Source of the DNA: an uncultured Limosilactobacillus sp.
GTDB taxonomy: Bacteria; Bacillota; Bacilli; Lactobacillales; Lactobacillaceae
DNA length: 26,245 nucleotides
Direction: 5' to 3'
Assembly: GCA_944326735.1 (NCBI GenBank)
Contig: CALVFC010000007.1
Span: 1 to 26,245, forward strand
Positions 15,064 through 23,102 of the stretch are shown piece after piece. The first letter of the stretch is position 1. Every line of letters begins with the position of its first letter. Under the pieces are notes generated by a model. The model was not told the origin of the DNA, did no database searches, and was given only the letters and a program-made list of their open reading frames with translations. The translations under genes and the position numbers were made by a program.

Positions 15064-15626
15064 TTACTAATCCTCTGAATAACGTGAGCACGATTTAACA
15101 AATTGATGATGAGTTTAACTAACACACCAGTAAATAAGAACATGCTGAACCAGCGCACAATTAACATGGTAATGAGCATGGTTGGCGCAAAGTGACTGTA
15201 CCCATTACGGAACCAGTCCCAGGCAAAGGTGGTGGCGGTCATCATCGTACTGGTCAGGACAAGGGTAAGCCAGTTGTACATCTTGTAAAAGGTGATTGTA
15301 AAGCCTAGCTCAGAACCAATCCCCTGGACAAGCCCTGAAAGAAGGTTAGAAGCTCCCCATTGGTCACCAAGAAGGGTTTCGACCGTAGCACTCAGAAATT
15401 CACCAAGAAACGGTGCCCCGGGTAACCGTAAAATGAAACCAGCAAGGGGACCCGCCATGCACCAAATGCCGATTGTAATGTCGTTGGCCATGGGACCGTA
15501 ACCGAATGGTGTCAGAAGGACGGTGAGCCCGTTATAAATAAAACCGGTGGCGAGGTAAATAACCCCAAATACAATTCCGATAATGGCAAGAAAAATGATA
15601 TCTCTTAGGTGAAAGTTATGAAACAT
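15060..15626 (-). CDS. ykoE: ECF substrate-binding (S) component YkoE, thiamine precursor (HMP) or thiamine
   Basis: A 188-aa protein with six predicted membrane segments. FYGVIY-type first helix (IIGIVFGVIYLATGFIYNGL), GPLAGFILRLPGAPFLGE and the E-rich loop before GDQWGASNL match the YkoE family. By knowledge of ykoFEDC it takes up hydroxymethylpyrimidine or thiamine. The start at 15626 (MFHNFHL) is chosen because AAAGGGA lies 8 bases upstream; a longer frame to 15674 would run into the riboswitch terminator. A TPP riboswitch sits directly upstream. No YkoF (soluble thiamine-binding) gene is present. Confidence 0.9.
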   Translation of the reverse strand: MFHNFHLRDIIFLAIIGIVFGVIYLATGFIYNGLTVLLTPFGYGPMANDITIGIWCMAGPLAGFILRLPGAPFLGEFLSATVETLLGDQWGASNLLSGLVQGIGSELGFTITFYKMYNWLTLVLTSTMMTATTFAWDWFRNGYSHFAPTMLITMLIVRWFSMFLFTGVLVKLIINLLNRAHVIQRISK

Positions 15627-15649
15627 AGTGAAAATCCCTTTCCGGGCAC

Positions 15650-15680
15650 GAAAAAGCCCCAGCGTCAAAGACAACTGGGG
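15650..15680 (-). terminator. Riboswitch-controlled intrinsic terminator
   Basis: On the minus strand CCCCAG pairs with CTGGGG and is followed by CTTTTT. It stands between the TPP aptamer and ykoE and should form when TPP is bound. Confidence 0.85.
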
Positions 15681-15697
15681 AAAAGACTGATCTGATT

Positions 15698-15770
15698 ACC
15701 GATTCCTTCGCTAGCATTATCTAGACAGGTTCAATGGGTATGATCTCAGCCGGTTGGCACCCCAGTAATT
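15698..15770 (-). promoter_or_regulatory. TPP (THI-box) riboswitch aptamer
   Basis: On the minus strand the conserved parts are in order: ACTGGGGTGCC, GGCTGAGATCATACCC, TTGAACCTG, TCTAGATAATGCTAGCGAAGGAA. These match the TPP aptamer (P2 CUGAGA, P4 ACCUG...GAUAAUGC, GCGAAGGRA). With the following terminator it switches off ykoEDC when TPP is high. Confidence 0.96.
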
Positions 15771-15780
15771 ATTTAGCTAT

Positions 15781-15809
15781 ATTATACATCAATTGATATA
15801 AAGAGACAA
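15781..15809 (-). promoter_or_regulatory. Promoter of the riboswitch-ykoEDC transcript
   Basis: On the minus strand TTGTCT (15809-15804), a 17-base spacer and TATAAT (15786-15781), 10 bases before the aptamer. Confidence 0.8.
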
Positions 15810-15814
15810 ATTAA

Positions 15815-16777
15815 CTAAGACTGTTGATTAAGCATTGCATTGAGATGACCCATGAAAGTTTCCACAAAGCGTTCTTTATCGACTTGAACAGCGACGTTAA
15901 CGAGGTGGCGATGGTCATTTAACCGTGCTTTGTCACCGATTGTTCGTCCATAATTAGGACCAGAAGTGGTTACTTTCATTGGCAGCTGAAGCATGGAAAC
16001 AAATGACGGGTCAATTGCGACGCCGACAGCCAGAGGATCATGGATGGCACAGCCGTGGTGGTCAATCCCTAAGTGGTCATAAGCATCAATATAAAAGTCA
16101 GTCAAATCCGCATATGCCTTCCCGGCAGGGGTTCCTAATTGCCGCCACTGGGCAGTCTCTGCTTTCGTCAGGAGGGTGCGAAGTGTGACATCTAGGCCCA
16201 CCATGGTAAGTGGTAAGCCACTCGTAAAGACAATGTTAGCAGCTTCCGCATCTTGATTGATGTTGGCCTCTGCTGCTTCGCTAACGTTTCCCTCAACGGT
16301 TAGGGCCCCACCCATTAGAGTGACATTACCAATCAAGTCAACAATTGCGGGATCCTTTTTAATAGCCGCTGCTAGGTTAGTCAGCGGACCAGTGGGGACA
16401 ATTGTCAATTGCTGCTGATATTGATGGGCAGCAGTGATGAGAAAGTCAACGCCGCTTTGTTCGCGGGGACCGTGAAGGGGATCAGGTAGGGAAATATCCC
16501 CAATTCCATTTTTCCCATGAATTTGTTTGCTGACTTCCATTACCGTGAACGATTGACTGGCCATCGAGTGCTGCGCGCCTAAGAAAACGGGTACTTCTGG
16601 GTGACCTAGTAATTCCAACAGCTGGCAGGTATTTTTAGCCGTTTGTTGGACGAAGTTATTGCCGTATGACGCGACAACGCCAATTAAGTCTACTGATGGG
16701 TCGGCCAGGGCATAGGCGAGAGCCAAGGCATCATCAACCCCAGTGTCTAAGTCGAGGATCATTTTTTGCTTTGCCAT
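15815..16777 (-). CDS. Inosine-uridine-preferring type nucleoside hydrolase
   Basis: The 320-aa protein begins MAKQKMILDLDTGVDDALAL. The Asp cluster D9-x-D11-x-x-x-D15-D16 is the calcium-binding motif that defines the family, and PTGPLTNLAAAI is the second family signature. A late HDPLAVGVAID supplies the His and Asp expected near the active site. It splits ribonucleosides to ribose and base in the cytoplasm. The start at 16777 is used because AAAGGAAGTG precedes it; a longer frame to 16810 would overlap the promoter. No nucleoside permease is adjacent. It may connect with the purine salvage genes at the right end of the window. Confidence 0.9.
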   Translation of the reverse strand: MAKQKMILDLDTGVDDALALAYALADPSVDLIGVVASYGNNFVQQTAKNTCQLLELLGHPEVPVFLGAQHSMASQSFTVMEVSKQIHGKNGIGDISLPDPLHGPREQSGVDFLITAAHQYQQQLTIVPTGPLTNLAAAIKKDPAIVDLIGNVTLMGGALTVEGNVSEAAEANINQDAEAANIVFTSGLPLTMVGLDVTLRTLLTKAETAQWRQLGTPAGKAYADLTDFYIDAYDHLGIDHHGCAIHDPLAVGVAIDPSFVSMLQLPMKVTTSGPNYGRTIGDKARLNDHRHLVNVAVQVDKERFVETFMGHLNAMLNQQS

Positions 16778-16801
16778 GTTGGGTTCACTTCCTTTAGTAA
16801 A

Positions 16802-16831
16802 ATCATACAATGCTTTCTAAGCGTGCGACAA
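16802..16831 (-). promoter_or_regulatory. Promoter of the nucleoside hydrolase
   Basis: On the minus strand TTGTCG (16831-16826), an 18-base spacer and TATGAT (16807-16802). Confidence 0.55.
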
Positions 16832-16840
16832 GCTAAACCA

Positions 16841-16849
16841 TGCTACAAT
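16841..16849 (+). promoter_or_regulatory. Extended -10 of the ferredoxin-NADP reductase gene
   Basis: TGCTACAAT; the -10 hexamer is at 16844-16849 and there is no clear -35. It stands back to back with the nucleoside hydrolase promoter. Confidence 0.5.
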
Positions 16850-16875
16850 TGAAAGTGATGCATGAGGAGGACATT

Positions 16876-17871
16876 ATGACAGAGAAATACGATGTAACAA
16901 TTATTGGTGGTGGCCCGGCGGGGATGTTTGCAGCCTTTTACTGTGGCCTCCATGAACTGAATGCCCAGTTAATCGAAAGTCTCCCCCAGTTGGGTGGCCA
17001 AGTGGGGGCCCTGTATCCTGAAAAGAAAATCTGGGATGTTGCGGGGATGCCCGGCGTCACGGGTCGTCAATTAGTTGATTCACTCACGGACCAAATGCAG
17101 GTGGCTCCAGTTAAAGTGTTTACTGGTGAAACCGTCAAAGATGTTGTTAAGGAAGACGATGGCTCTTTTGTCATTAAGAGCGACCAACGGAAATCCCAGT
17201 CACGGTCCGTTGTCATTGCGTTAGGTAACGGTGCGTTCCAACCACGGAAATTGGCTTTACCGGGAGCTGACCAATTAGAAGGACACCAGCTGCACTACTT
17301 TGTTACCCACAAGGATGACTTCGCTGGACAACGAGTCGCAGTGCTCGGTGGCGGTGATTCGGCTATCGATATTGCCTTGATGTTGGAACCAGTTGCCAAA
17401 CAGGTGTCAATCGTGCACCGACGTGACCAGTTCCGGGGGCTGGAACATACTGTGACCAAACTGAAGCAATCATCTGTCCAATTAGTAACGCCGTACCTCC
17501 CAAGAAAACTGACGGTCCAAGATGACCAATCTGTCACCTTAGACTTAAAGAAGATGCACACAGACGATATCGACCAACTGAACGTTGACCAAGTTATCGT
17601 GAACTATGGCTTTACATCAAACAATGCAGCTTTAAACCAGTGGTCACTTGACTTAGACAGTCAACGCAACATGATTAAGGTTGATTCTAATATGCAGACC
17701 AATATTGATGGTGTGTACGCAATTGGGGATGGGGTTACTTATCCCGGCAAGGCAGCACTGATTGCGACCGCTTTTGGTGAGGCTCCAACTGCCATTACGG
17801 CTCTGGCTAAGCAGTTATACCCAGAAAAACGGATGGCCATGCATAGTTCTTCTATGAAGATCAATAAATAA
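16876..17871 (+). CDS. Ferredoxin/flavodoxin-NADP+ reductase, type 2 (YumC-like)
   Basis: The 331-aa flavoprotein has FAD motif GGGPAG (11-16) and NADPH motif GGGDSA (158-163), with the FAD-closing GVYAIGD pattern near the C terminus. It resembles thioredoxin reductase in fold, but the redox Cys pair of that enzyme is absent, which with the length (about 330) points to the type-2 FNR family. It passes electrons between NADPH and flavodoxin or ferredoxin. GAGGAGG lies 6 bases before ATG 16876; the longer frame from 16840 would begin in the -10 box. Confidence 0.9.
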   Translation: MTEKYDVTIIGGGPAGMFAAFYCGLHELNAQLIESLPQLGGQVGALYPEKKIWDVAGMPGVTGRQLVDSLTDQMQVAPVKVFTGETVKDVVKEDDGSFVIKSDQRKSQSRSVVIALGNGAFQPRKLALPGADQLEGHQLHYFVTHKDDFAGQRVAVLGGGDSAIDIALMLEPVAKQVSIVHRRDQFRGLEHTVTKLKQSSVQLVTPYLPRKLTVQDDQSVTLDLKKMHTDDIDQLNVDQVIVNYGFTSNNAALNQWSLDLDSQRNMIKVDSNMQTNIDGVYAIGDGVTYPGKAALIATAFGEAPTAITALAKQLYPEKRMAMHSSSMKINK

Positions 17872-17889
17872 AATATTGCAATATAATCG

Positions 17890-17932
17890 ACAAGCGACCT
17901 CCAGCGTTTATGTGAACACTGCAGGCCGCTTT
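17890..17932. terminator. Bidirectional terminator between the reductase and the 79-aa protein
   Basis: AAGCG (17892-17896) pairs with CGCTT (17927-17931), with inner CCT/AGG, CAG/CTG and GTT/AAC pairs. T-rich sequence follows. Confidence 0.55.
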
Positions 17933-17951
17933 ATAGTTATCTTTATTTTGA

Positions 17952-18191
17952 TTATTGGCGACGGTAACGATCAATCCCGTCTAATAACATTTTAAAGAGC
18001 AGACACACGTTCATTAGAAGCCACCCCTTGATAAATAAGCCCAAGTGGATTGGTTGCCAATGAAAGTGGAATAACTGATACAGCACTACCAATGCGATTA
18101 ATAGTAAATTAGCGCGCAAGAGGTCCTTCGACCAGTGGTGGCTGATCGTATAGTGCCACCCGCGAGTAATGGCGTTCATTAATGATGACAT
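17952..18191 (-). CDS. Small two-segment membrane protein, unknown, 79 aa
   Basis: The protein has a basic, His-rich N-terminal part (residues 1-25) and two membrane segments (about 28-44 and 50-69), then a short Arg-rich tail (DRYRRQ). The orientation is probably with both ends in the cytoplasm. AAGGGG stands 9 bases before the ATG. I do not recognise the family. It is transcribed alone and divergently from the L,D-transpeptidase. Confidence 0.65.
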   Translation of the reverse strand: MSSLMNAITRGWHYTISHHWSKDLLRANLLLIALVVLYQLFHFHWQPIHLGLFIKGWLLMNVCLLFKMLLDGIDRYRRQ

Positions 18192-18327
18192 TTTACTTAC
18201 CCCTTACGAAACCAAGTTAGCACAAATGACAATGACGATGAAGAACACAATCGCTGTTATGTATGATATTTTGAGACTTTCACGCAATCGAGGTCACTTC
18301 CACAATCTTACAGTAGTGTCTTTATAG

Positions 18328-18333
18328 TATAAT
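18328..18333 (+). promoter_or_regulatory. -10 box of the L,D-transpeptidase promoter
   Basis: A perfect TATAAT about 45 bases before the GTG start; the best -35 (TTACAG, 18308-18313) is too close at 14 bases, so the promoter may need an activator. Confidence 0.5.
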
Positions 18334-18376
18334 ATAAGCGTTTTGAACTCTTATTAAAAGTGGAGGAGATATAACA

Positions 18377-19030
18377 GTGCGTGGGCGAACGAAAAATTTA
18401 ATATATATCGTATTTTGTTTAGTTATGATTGCACTAATGATCGTCCCCGCTGTTCACCATCACCATGAACAACGATTGGCGGCAGCTAAGGCAACGAGCA
18501 GTCAAGTAACACCAACACAGTCCCATCATAAAGAGACCATAAGTAGCCATATGCGGACGCCAATTAACTGGCGGAAGTCATCTGAGACGGTGCCCTACCC
18601 GGACCTATCCAAAGTTAAGCACCTGTGGGTAAAGGTCGTTATCCCGAAGAACCGGGTCTACCTGTATGATGGTAATAAGGTTATTTACACAATGTACTGC
18701 AGTGCTGGTGTTTATAAGACAGATCCGAAGACAGGGAAAAAGAAGAGTGCAACACCGACGGGGACTTTTCATGTCCAAGCGCAGCGGGGTGACCACTTCT
18801 TTAACTCACAAGTCAAAGTTGGGGCCAATTACTATGTTTCCTGGCATGACCATGGCAAGTACCTCTTCCACTCTGTACCGACAGATGCGAACGGCCATTA
18901 TATTGAAAAGGAAGCTGCTAAGCTAGGAAAGTCGACAGGTTCGCACGGCTGTGTTCGGTTGTCAGTCGCTGATGCCAAGTGGATGGAACAAAATCTGCCA
19001 ACGGGCACAAAGGTCGTTATTGAAGATTAA
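18377..19030 (+). CDS. L,D-transpeptidase (YkuD domain), membrane-anchored
   Basis: A 217-aa protein starting with GTG after a GGAGGAG site. A basic start and a hydrophobic segment (about 8-26) anchor it or direct export. Residues 30-75 are a low-complexity S/T/H linker. The YkuD domain spans about 82-216, with H165 in FHSVP and the catalytic SHGCVR motif (C192). It forms or remodels L,D cross-links, or attaches proteins, in peptidoglycan outside the cell. It lies just upstream of a D,D-carboxypeptidase gene that could supply tetrapeptide stems. Confidence 0.92.
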   Translation: MRGRTKNLIYIVFCLVMIALMIVPAVHHHHEQRLAAAKATSSQVTPTQSHHKETISSHMRTPINWRKSSETVPYPDLSKVKHLWVKVVIPKNRVYLYDGNKVIYTMYCSAGVYKTDPKTGKKKSATPTGTFHVQAQRGDHFFNSQVKVGANYYVSWHDHGKYLFHSVPTDANGHYIEKEAAKLGKSTGSHGCVRLSVADAKWMEQNLPTGTKVVIED

Positions 19031-19135
19031 TCCTTCAGAGCCCTAGAATTAGCGTCTAACTTTTGGTACTCTGTGAGGGTTGATTACTATTTAGTTAATC
19101 AGATTTCTAAAAGGGAGATTTAATTTAATAGGACC

Positions 19136-20368
19136 ATGAAACGATTATTCTGGGGATTGACAACGCTGCTGATTGTCGGCTTGTCATTATTTACAATCGT
19201 TACTGGCGGGGCATCTGCCAACGGACGCGTCGTTAACGCTAAGGCAGCCTTGATTGCTGATGCTTCGACTGGCCAGATAATTTATGAGCAAAATGCTAAC
19301 CAGCGGTTGCCGATCGCTTCGGTTAGTAAGCTGCTGACTGCCTGTGTGATTGAAGACGAAATCCAACATCACCAACTCAATTGGAACGACAAGATTACGA
19401 TTACCAAACAGTTGGCTGATATTTCTAATGACAAGAATTATTCTGCGGTCGGCTTACAGAAAGGCGAGTCCTACAGTGTTCAAGACTTGTACAATGCCAT
19501 GCTAATCAAATCCGCAGATGGGGCCACATTAGCGCTGGCGACTGCCCATGGTCAGACAATGGCGCAGTTTAACCAAAAGATGCGGACCAAGGCAAAGCAA
19601 ATTGGCCTCAGTAATTATCAGATCGTCAATCCAGTCGGCTTGGATAATGAAGATGTTAAATCTTTTCAGCTTAAGCAGTTCCATAAGAAGGCCCAAAATT
19701 CGATGACAGCGCGTGATGTTGCGCTCTTATCACAGTACATCCTGCAACACTATCCCCATATAGTTCAGGTTGCGAGCCAGCCACAAGCACAAATCACCAT
19801 TAAGGGTCAGAAAAAGACTTACCATAACATGAATAAGATGTTGGCTGGGCAACCAATGGCAATGGCTGATATTCCGGTAAATGGTTTAAAAACGGGAACG
19901 TCTAATGAAGCCGGGGCCTGCTTCGCTAGTTCTGGACAGTACCAGGGTCACCAGATTGTCACTGTCGTTTTGAATGCTAAGGGCGGTGGGGACGCGCGCT
20001 TTACTGAGACTCAGCAACTCTACCAGTACTTACAAAAGCGGTGCCATATTCAAACGCTGACGCTAGATTCAGCAGACCAACGAGTACGGGTGTACAATGG
20101 TCGACATCGTTATGCGAAAACGACCTCTACTGGAATTCCAGTTTGGACAAGCAAGAAGATTAGTAAATATACAATAAAATCTCATTACCAAGAGTCCATT
20201 GCGCACGGTAAGGGAGTGAAAGCCCCTCTCCATAAGGGCCAGCAGATTGGGACTATTCACTTAAGTTCATCGGAATTAAAATTCCTGAACAGGCCCAACT
20301 TATCGGCACCTTTGTATGCTAAGCAAGCAGATCCGGTCGGTAATTTCTGGCAACGATTAATTAATTAG
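19136..20368 (+). CDS. D-alanyl-D-alanine carboxypeptidase, serine type S11 (DacA/PBP5-like)
   Basis: A 410-aa exported protein. A signal peptide covers about residues 1-28, with a likely cleavage after ASA. The S11 catalytic motifs are SVSK (S62, K65) and KTG (252-254). The second motif reads S126-A-D-G where S-x-N is usual. A C-terminal beta-rich domain (about 280-400), as in PBP5, follows. It removes the last D-Ala from pentapeptide stems. No strong ribosome site is adjacent: AAGGGAG is 17 bases upstream and AGGA only 3. It follows the L,D-transpeptidase by 105 bases, with a hairpin but no T-run between, so co-transcription is possible. Confidence 0.9.
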   Translation: MKRLFWGLTTLLIVGLSLFTIVTGGASANGRVVNAKAALIADASTGQIIYEQNANQRLPIASVSKLLTACVIEDEIQHHQLNWNDKITITKQLADISNDKNYSAVGLQKGESYSVQDLYNAMLIKSADGATLALATAHGQTMAQFNQKMRTKAKQIGLSNYQIVNPVGLDNEDVKSFQLKQFHKKAQNSMTARDVALLSQYILQHYPHIVQVASQPQAQITIKGQKKTYHNMNKMLAGQPMAMADIPVNGLKTGTSNEAGACFASSGQYQGHQIVTVVLNAKGGGDARFTETQQLYQYLQKRCHIQTLTLDSADQRVRVYNGRHRYAKTTSTGIPVWTSKKISKYTIKSHYQESIAHGKGVKAPLHKGQQIGTIHLSSSELKFLNRPNLSAPLYAKQADPVGNFWQRLIN

Positions 20369-20373
20369 AAACA

Positions 20374-20417
20374 AACAAGCGGGATTCCCCTTTTATCGGG
20401 AATCCCGCTTGTTGTTT
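20374..20417. terminator. Strong bidirectional terminator between dacA and ltaS
   Basis: AACAAGCGGGATTCCC (20374-20389) pairs perfectly with GGGAATCCCGCTTGTT (20398-20413), followed by GTTTT. Confidence 0.92.
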
Positions 20418-20424
20418 TAATGTG

Positions 20425-22557
20425 CTATTTATTATTAGCATCCGGGTTAGTTATCTTAATCCGGTTGGAATCAGTAGAGGAGTGGTTCTGTTCAGGTGCA
20501 TCCGTCGAGTAATCATCAACTGTTGAACGATTATTGTTCTTGGAGAAGATACTTGTCGACTTCAGGCCCAGTTCTTTTTCAATCCGTTTCTCCCGTTTCA
20601 AACCATTAGAATAGTTGTAGTCAGCAGCCTTCACTGGTTTGAAGCCCTTTGGGTGGTAGAACCGGAGCAGGTTCTTTTCATTCAATGAATCCGAAAGGGT
20701 AAGCTCCGTGTTAACAAGCTTTTGATCACGTTTCAACTGCTTCTTTTGTTTCTTAGTCAATTTAGCGACTTTACCAGTGTGATTATCGTAAATGACGCCG
20801 TTGACTGAAGTGTAATGCGGCGTGACAAAATCACGGTTACGGAAAGCGACTACTTGACTGTGTTCTTTGGAGAACAGGTCCGTTCCAAATTGAATGTAGC
20901 GTTTCGAGCTAATTCCTAACAGGTGAAGGAGGGTTGGCAAAACATCAATTTCGCCACCGTACTGGTGATAGATACCACCGTGACCACCAGAACCGGGGAT
21001 AACAAACATTAATGGTACCCGCTGCAGGGATGCATTATCATAGTCTGTCCAGTCATCTGCGGACTTGCCGAAGACGCTCGCCAAAGAAGTGTTTTCACTG
21101 TTGGAGATTCCGTAGTGGTCTCCGTAAATCATAATGATGGAGTGCTTATCAAGCCCGGTCTTCTGCAGGTAATTGAAAAATTCCTGAAGTGACTGATCAA
21201 GGTAGTGGGCCGTGACAAAGTAGTTATCAACGGTCGTGTCACAAGTATTAGTCGTTGTAAAGTTCGGGTCCTTGTCTTCGTCGTCCAAGTCATACGGGAA
21301 GTGGTTAGTGACCGTCAGGAACTTCACATAGAATGGTTGTTGCAGGTTTTGCAGGTAATTAATTGAGTTCTTGAACAGCAACTTATCCTTCAGACCATAA
21401 CCAGTGGCCTTGTCACCTGAAGTATCGTAATACGAGGCATCAAAGAAGTATTGATAGCCAAGGCTCTTGTAAACGTTGTTCCGGTTCCAGAACGAGGCGA
21501 CGTTACCGTGGAAGACGGCACTTGTGTAACCAGCTCGCTGGTTAAGAATTGCTGGCGCCCCTTGGAAAGTATTGTCACTACCTAGGGTGGCAAACAGTGA
21601 ACCCTGTGGCAACCCGAAAGTACTGGTTTCCAACATGTTTTCAGCATCACTCGTCTTCCCCTGACCAACTTGGTGGAAGAAGTTATCAAACGCGTAGGTA
21701 TCCTTCCCGTGGTAAAGGGAGTTCAAAAATGGAGTGACTTCCTGACCATTAACTTTGCGGTCAATCAAGAATTGTTGGAAACTTTCCAAGTGAATGACAA
21801 TCACGTTCCGGCCTTTTGCGATGCCATACATCTGGGGGTTCGGACTAGCATAGTGCTTGTCGGTGAATTTCTTGACTTTTAGTAGCTCAGACTTGGTGGC
21901 ACTTTGCCGCATATTATTAATGTGCTGGGACTTAGCAAGGTCGTAGCCGGTAAAGGCATCGATCCCAAGGTATTTAACGATGTAAGTCCGGTCAAAGGTC
22001 CGTCCTAATAATTGGGGACGGCTCATTTCGGCTAGTGACAGGTTGACACCAAACATTGTGATCGCAATGGAAGTGAACGCAAACGCGAGCCGCGAGCTAA
22101 GTGCCCGCGGGTCAAACTTAATCTTGCGCGCCAGCATCAAGACGATGATGATGACAATATCCAGCCAGTAAAAAGCGTCATGAAGGTTCGTCAAGGCCAG
22201 TGAAGAACCACTCAGCCCCTGATTGACCTTGGAATAACCGGTCATTGTCGCAATTGTCATAAAGTCCGTAAATTCACGGTAATAGATGACGTTTAAATAC
22301 AACAAAAGCGAGTTGGCGATATCAAGCCCCATTAATACGGGGTAGAAGAATCGCGAACGCTTAAAGTAAAATGCAAAACTATAAATTAATGCAGTGATGG
22401 GCAGCGGGTTGATTAATAAGATTAGGTATTGGAAAATTCCCTCTGCGCCGAGCTTAAAATCAGTAAAATAAGCAAATAAAGTCTTAAACCAAAAAAGAAC
22501 AACTAGGAGGACGTAAAAACCAATCCTAGTGTTCACGAATTTGCTTAGTTTCTTCAT
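20425..22557 (-). CDS. ltaS: Lipoteichoic acid synthase (LtaS-type sulfatase-fold phosphoglycerol transferase)
   Basis: The 710-aa protein has five N-terminal membrane segments (about 13-180) and an extracellular sulfatase-fold domain (from about 245). Metal and nucleophile motifs are visible: VIVIHLESF (E258), QGKTSDAEN (nucleophile T302) and IYGDHYG with its Asp-His pair. It polymerises glycerol phosphate from phosphatidylglycerol onto the glycolipid anchor. The C-terminal 100 residues are charged and Ser/Asn-rich. ATG 22557 has AGGAA 9 bases upstream; an in-frame TTG at 22575 has none. Paralogues often exist in lactobacilli, so this may be one of several. Confidence 0.92.
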   Translation of the reverse strand: MKKLSKFVNTRIGFYVLLVVLFWFKTLFAYFTDFKLGAEGIFQYLILLINPLPITALIYSFAFYFKRSRFFYPVLMGLDIANSLLLYLNVIYYREFTDFMTIATMTGYSKVNQGLSGSSLALTNLHDAFYWLDIVIIIVLMLARKIKFDPRALSSRLAFAFTSIAITMFGVNLSLAEMSRPQLLGRTFDRTYIVKYLGIDAFTGYDLAKSQHINNMRQSATKSELLKVKKFTDKHYASPNPQMYGIAKGRNVIVIHLESFQQFLIDRKVNGQEVTPFLNSLYHGKDTYAFDNFFHQVGQGKTSDAENMLETSTFGLPQGSLFATLGSDNTFQGAPAILNQRAGYTSAVFHGNVASFWNRNNVYKSLGYQYFFDASYYDTSGDKATGYGLKDKLLFKNSINYLQNLQQPFYVKFLTVTNHFPYDLDDEDKDPNFTTTNTCDTTVDNYFVTAHYLDQSLQEFFNYLQKTGLDKHSIIMIYGDHYGISNSENTSLASVFGKSADDWTDYDNASLQRVPLMFVIPGSGGHGGIYHQYGGEIDVLPTLLHLLGISSKRYIQFGTDLFSKEHSQVVAFRNRDFVTPHYTSVNGVIYDNHTGKVAKLTKKQKKQLKRDQKLVNTELTLSDSLNEKNLLRFYHPKGFKPVKAADYNYSNGLKREKRIEKELGLKSTSIFSKNNNRSTVDDYSTDAPEQNHSSTDSNRIKITNPDANNK

Positions 22558-22682
22558 AAAAAGAGTTCCTCGCAATCGAGATCATACTTTGAGTTTGCTA
22601 TTGAAATAGCGAATCAACAGTATTTTATCACAGATTATTGAGAAACTCCTTGCCTAAGTCAATTGTAGTCAAATCTTAATTG

Positions 22683-22952
22683 TTAATAACTTCTTGCCAA
22701 TACCGGCTGGGGAGTTACCAACCAGTCCGTCGTAAATAGTGAGTGTAATCGTTTATTGACGGGGATCCAAATCTTATTACGCCGAATATCTTGTAATGAA
22801 GCTATGCGTGCTTGGTCACGACGATACTGCTTGCTGAGGGGGATCGTTAATTGTTGCCCGTCCTCAGTACGAACTGTTACAGAACGACTATTGACGCGAA
22901 TAATTTGGGCCGCAACAACGTTAGAATGGGCATTTGTTTTACGTAGTGTCAT
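22683..22952 (-). CDS. Basic protein of unknown function, 89 aa
   Basis: Not recognised. It is soluble and rich in Arg and Gln. Residues 10-40 (VVAAQIIRVNSRSVTVRTED and on) look like short beta strands of an OB or KOW-like fold. Then come a basic helix (SKQYRRDQARIASLQDIRR) and a hydrophobic end with two Trp. AAGGGA stands 7 bases before the ATG. Nucleic acid binding is a guess from charge alone. It lies between ltaS and the histidine phosphatase, alone on the minus strand. Confidence 0.6.
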   Translation of the reverse strand: MTLRKTNAHSNVVAAQIIRVNSRSVTVRTEDGQQLTIPLSKQYRRDQARIASLQDIRRNKIWIPVNKRLHSLFTTDWLVTPQPVLARSY

Positions 22953-23039
22953 TAAAATCCCTTCTTTCTATGGTGATTAGCTTACAAGGGGAATGTGAAG
23001 AACTGATGAAATCACGTTAAAAGAATGCTTATTAATGAG

Positions 23040-23069
23040 TTGTAGCTCAGGTTAAGAAAGCGCTACAAT
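23040..23069 (+). promoter_or_regulatory. Promoter of the histidine phosphatase with inverted repeat
   Basis: TTGTAG (23040-23045), an 18-base spacer and TACAAT (23064-23069). TTGTAGC (23040-23046) and GCTACAA (23062-23068) are also a perfect 7-bp inverted repeat. Confidence 0.6.
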
Positions 23070-23102
23070 TAAGACGAATACAAAAAGGTGGAGGTTATTA
23101 CC

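Noticed and set aside
17873..17884. 12-bp palindrome ATATTGCAATAT after the reductase stop
   Set aside because: It lies downstream of a gene, next to a terminator, with no promoter to control; short AT-rich palindromes are common.
18284..18297. CGCAATCGAGGTCA upstream of the L,D-transpeptidase, also nearly present (one change) at 22571-22584 before ltaS
   Set aside because: It was tempting as a shared envelope-gene operator, but a 14-base match with one mismatch is expected by chance in 26 kb, and the second copy overlaps the ltaS ribosome site region.
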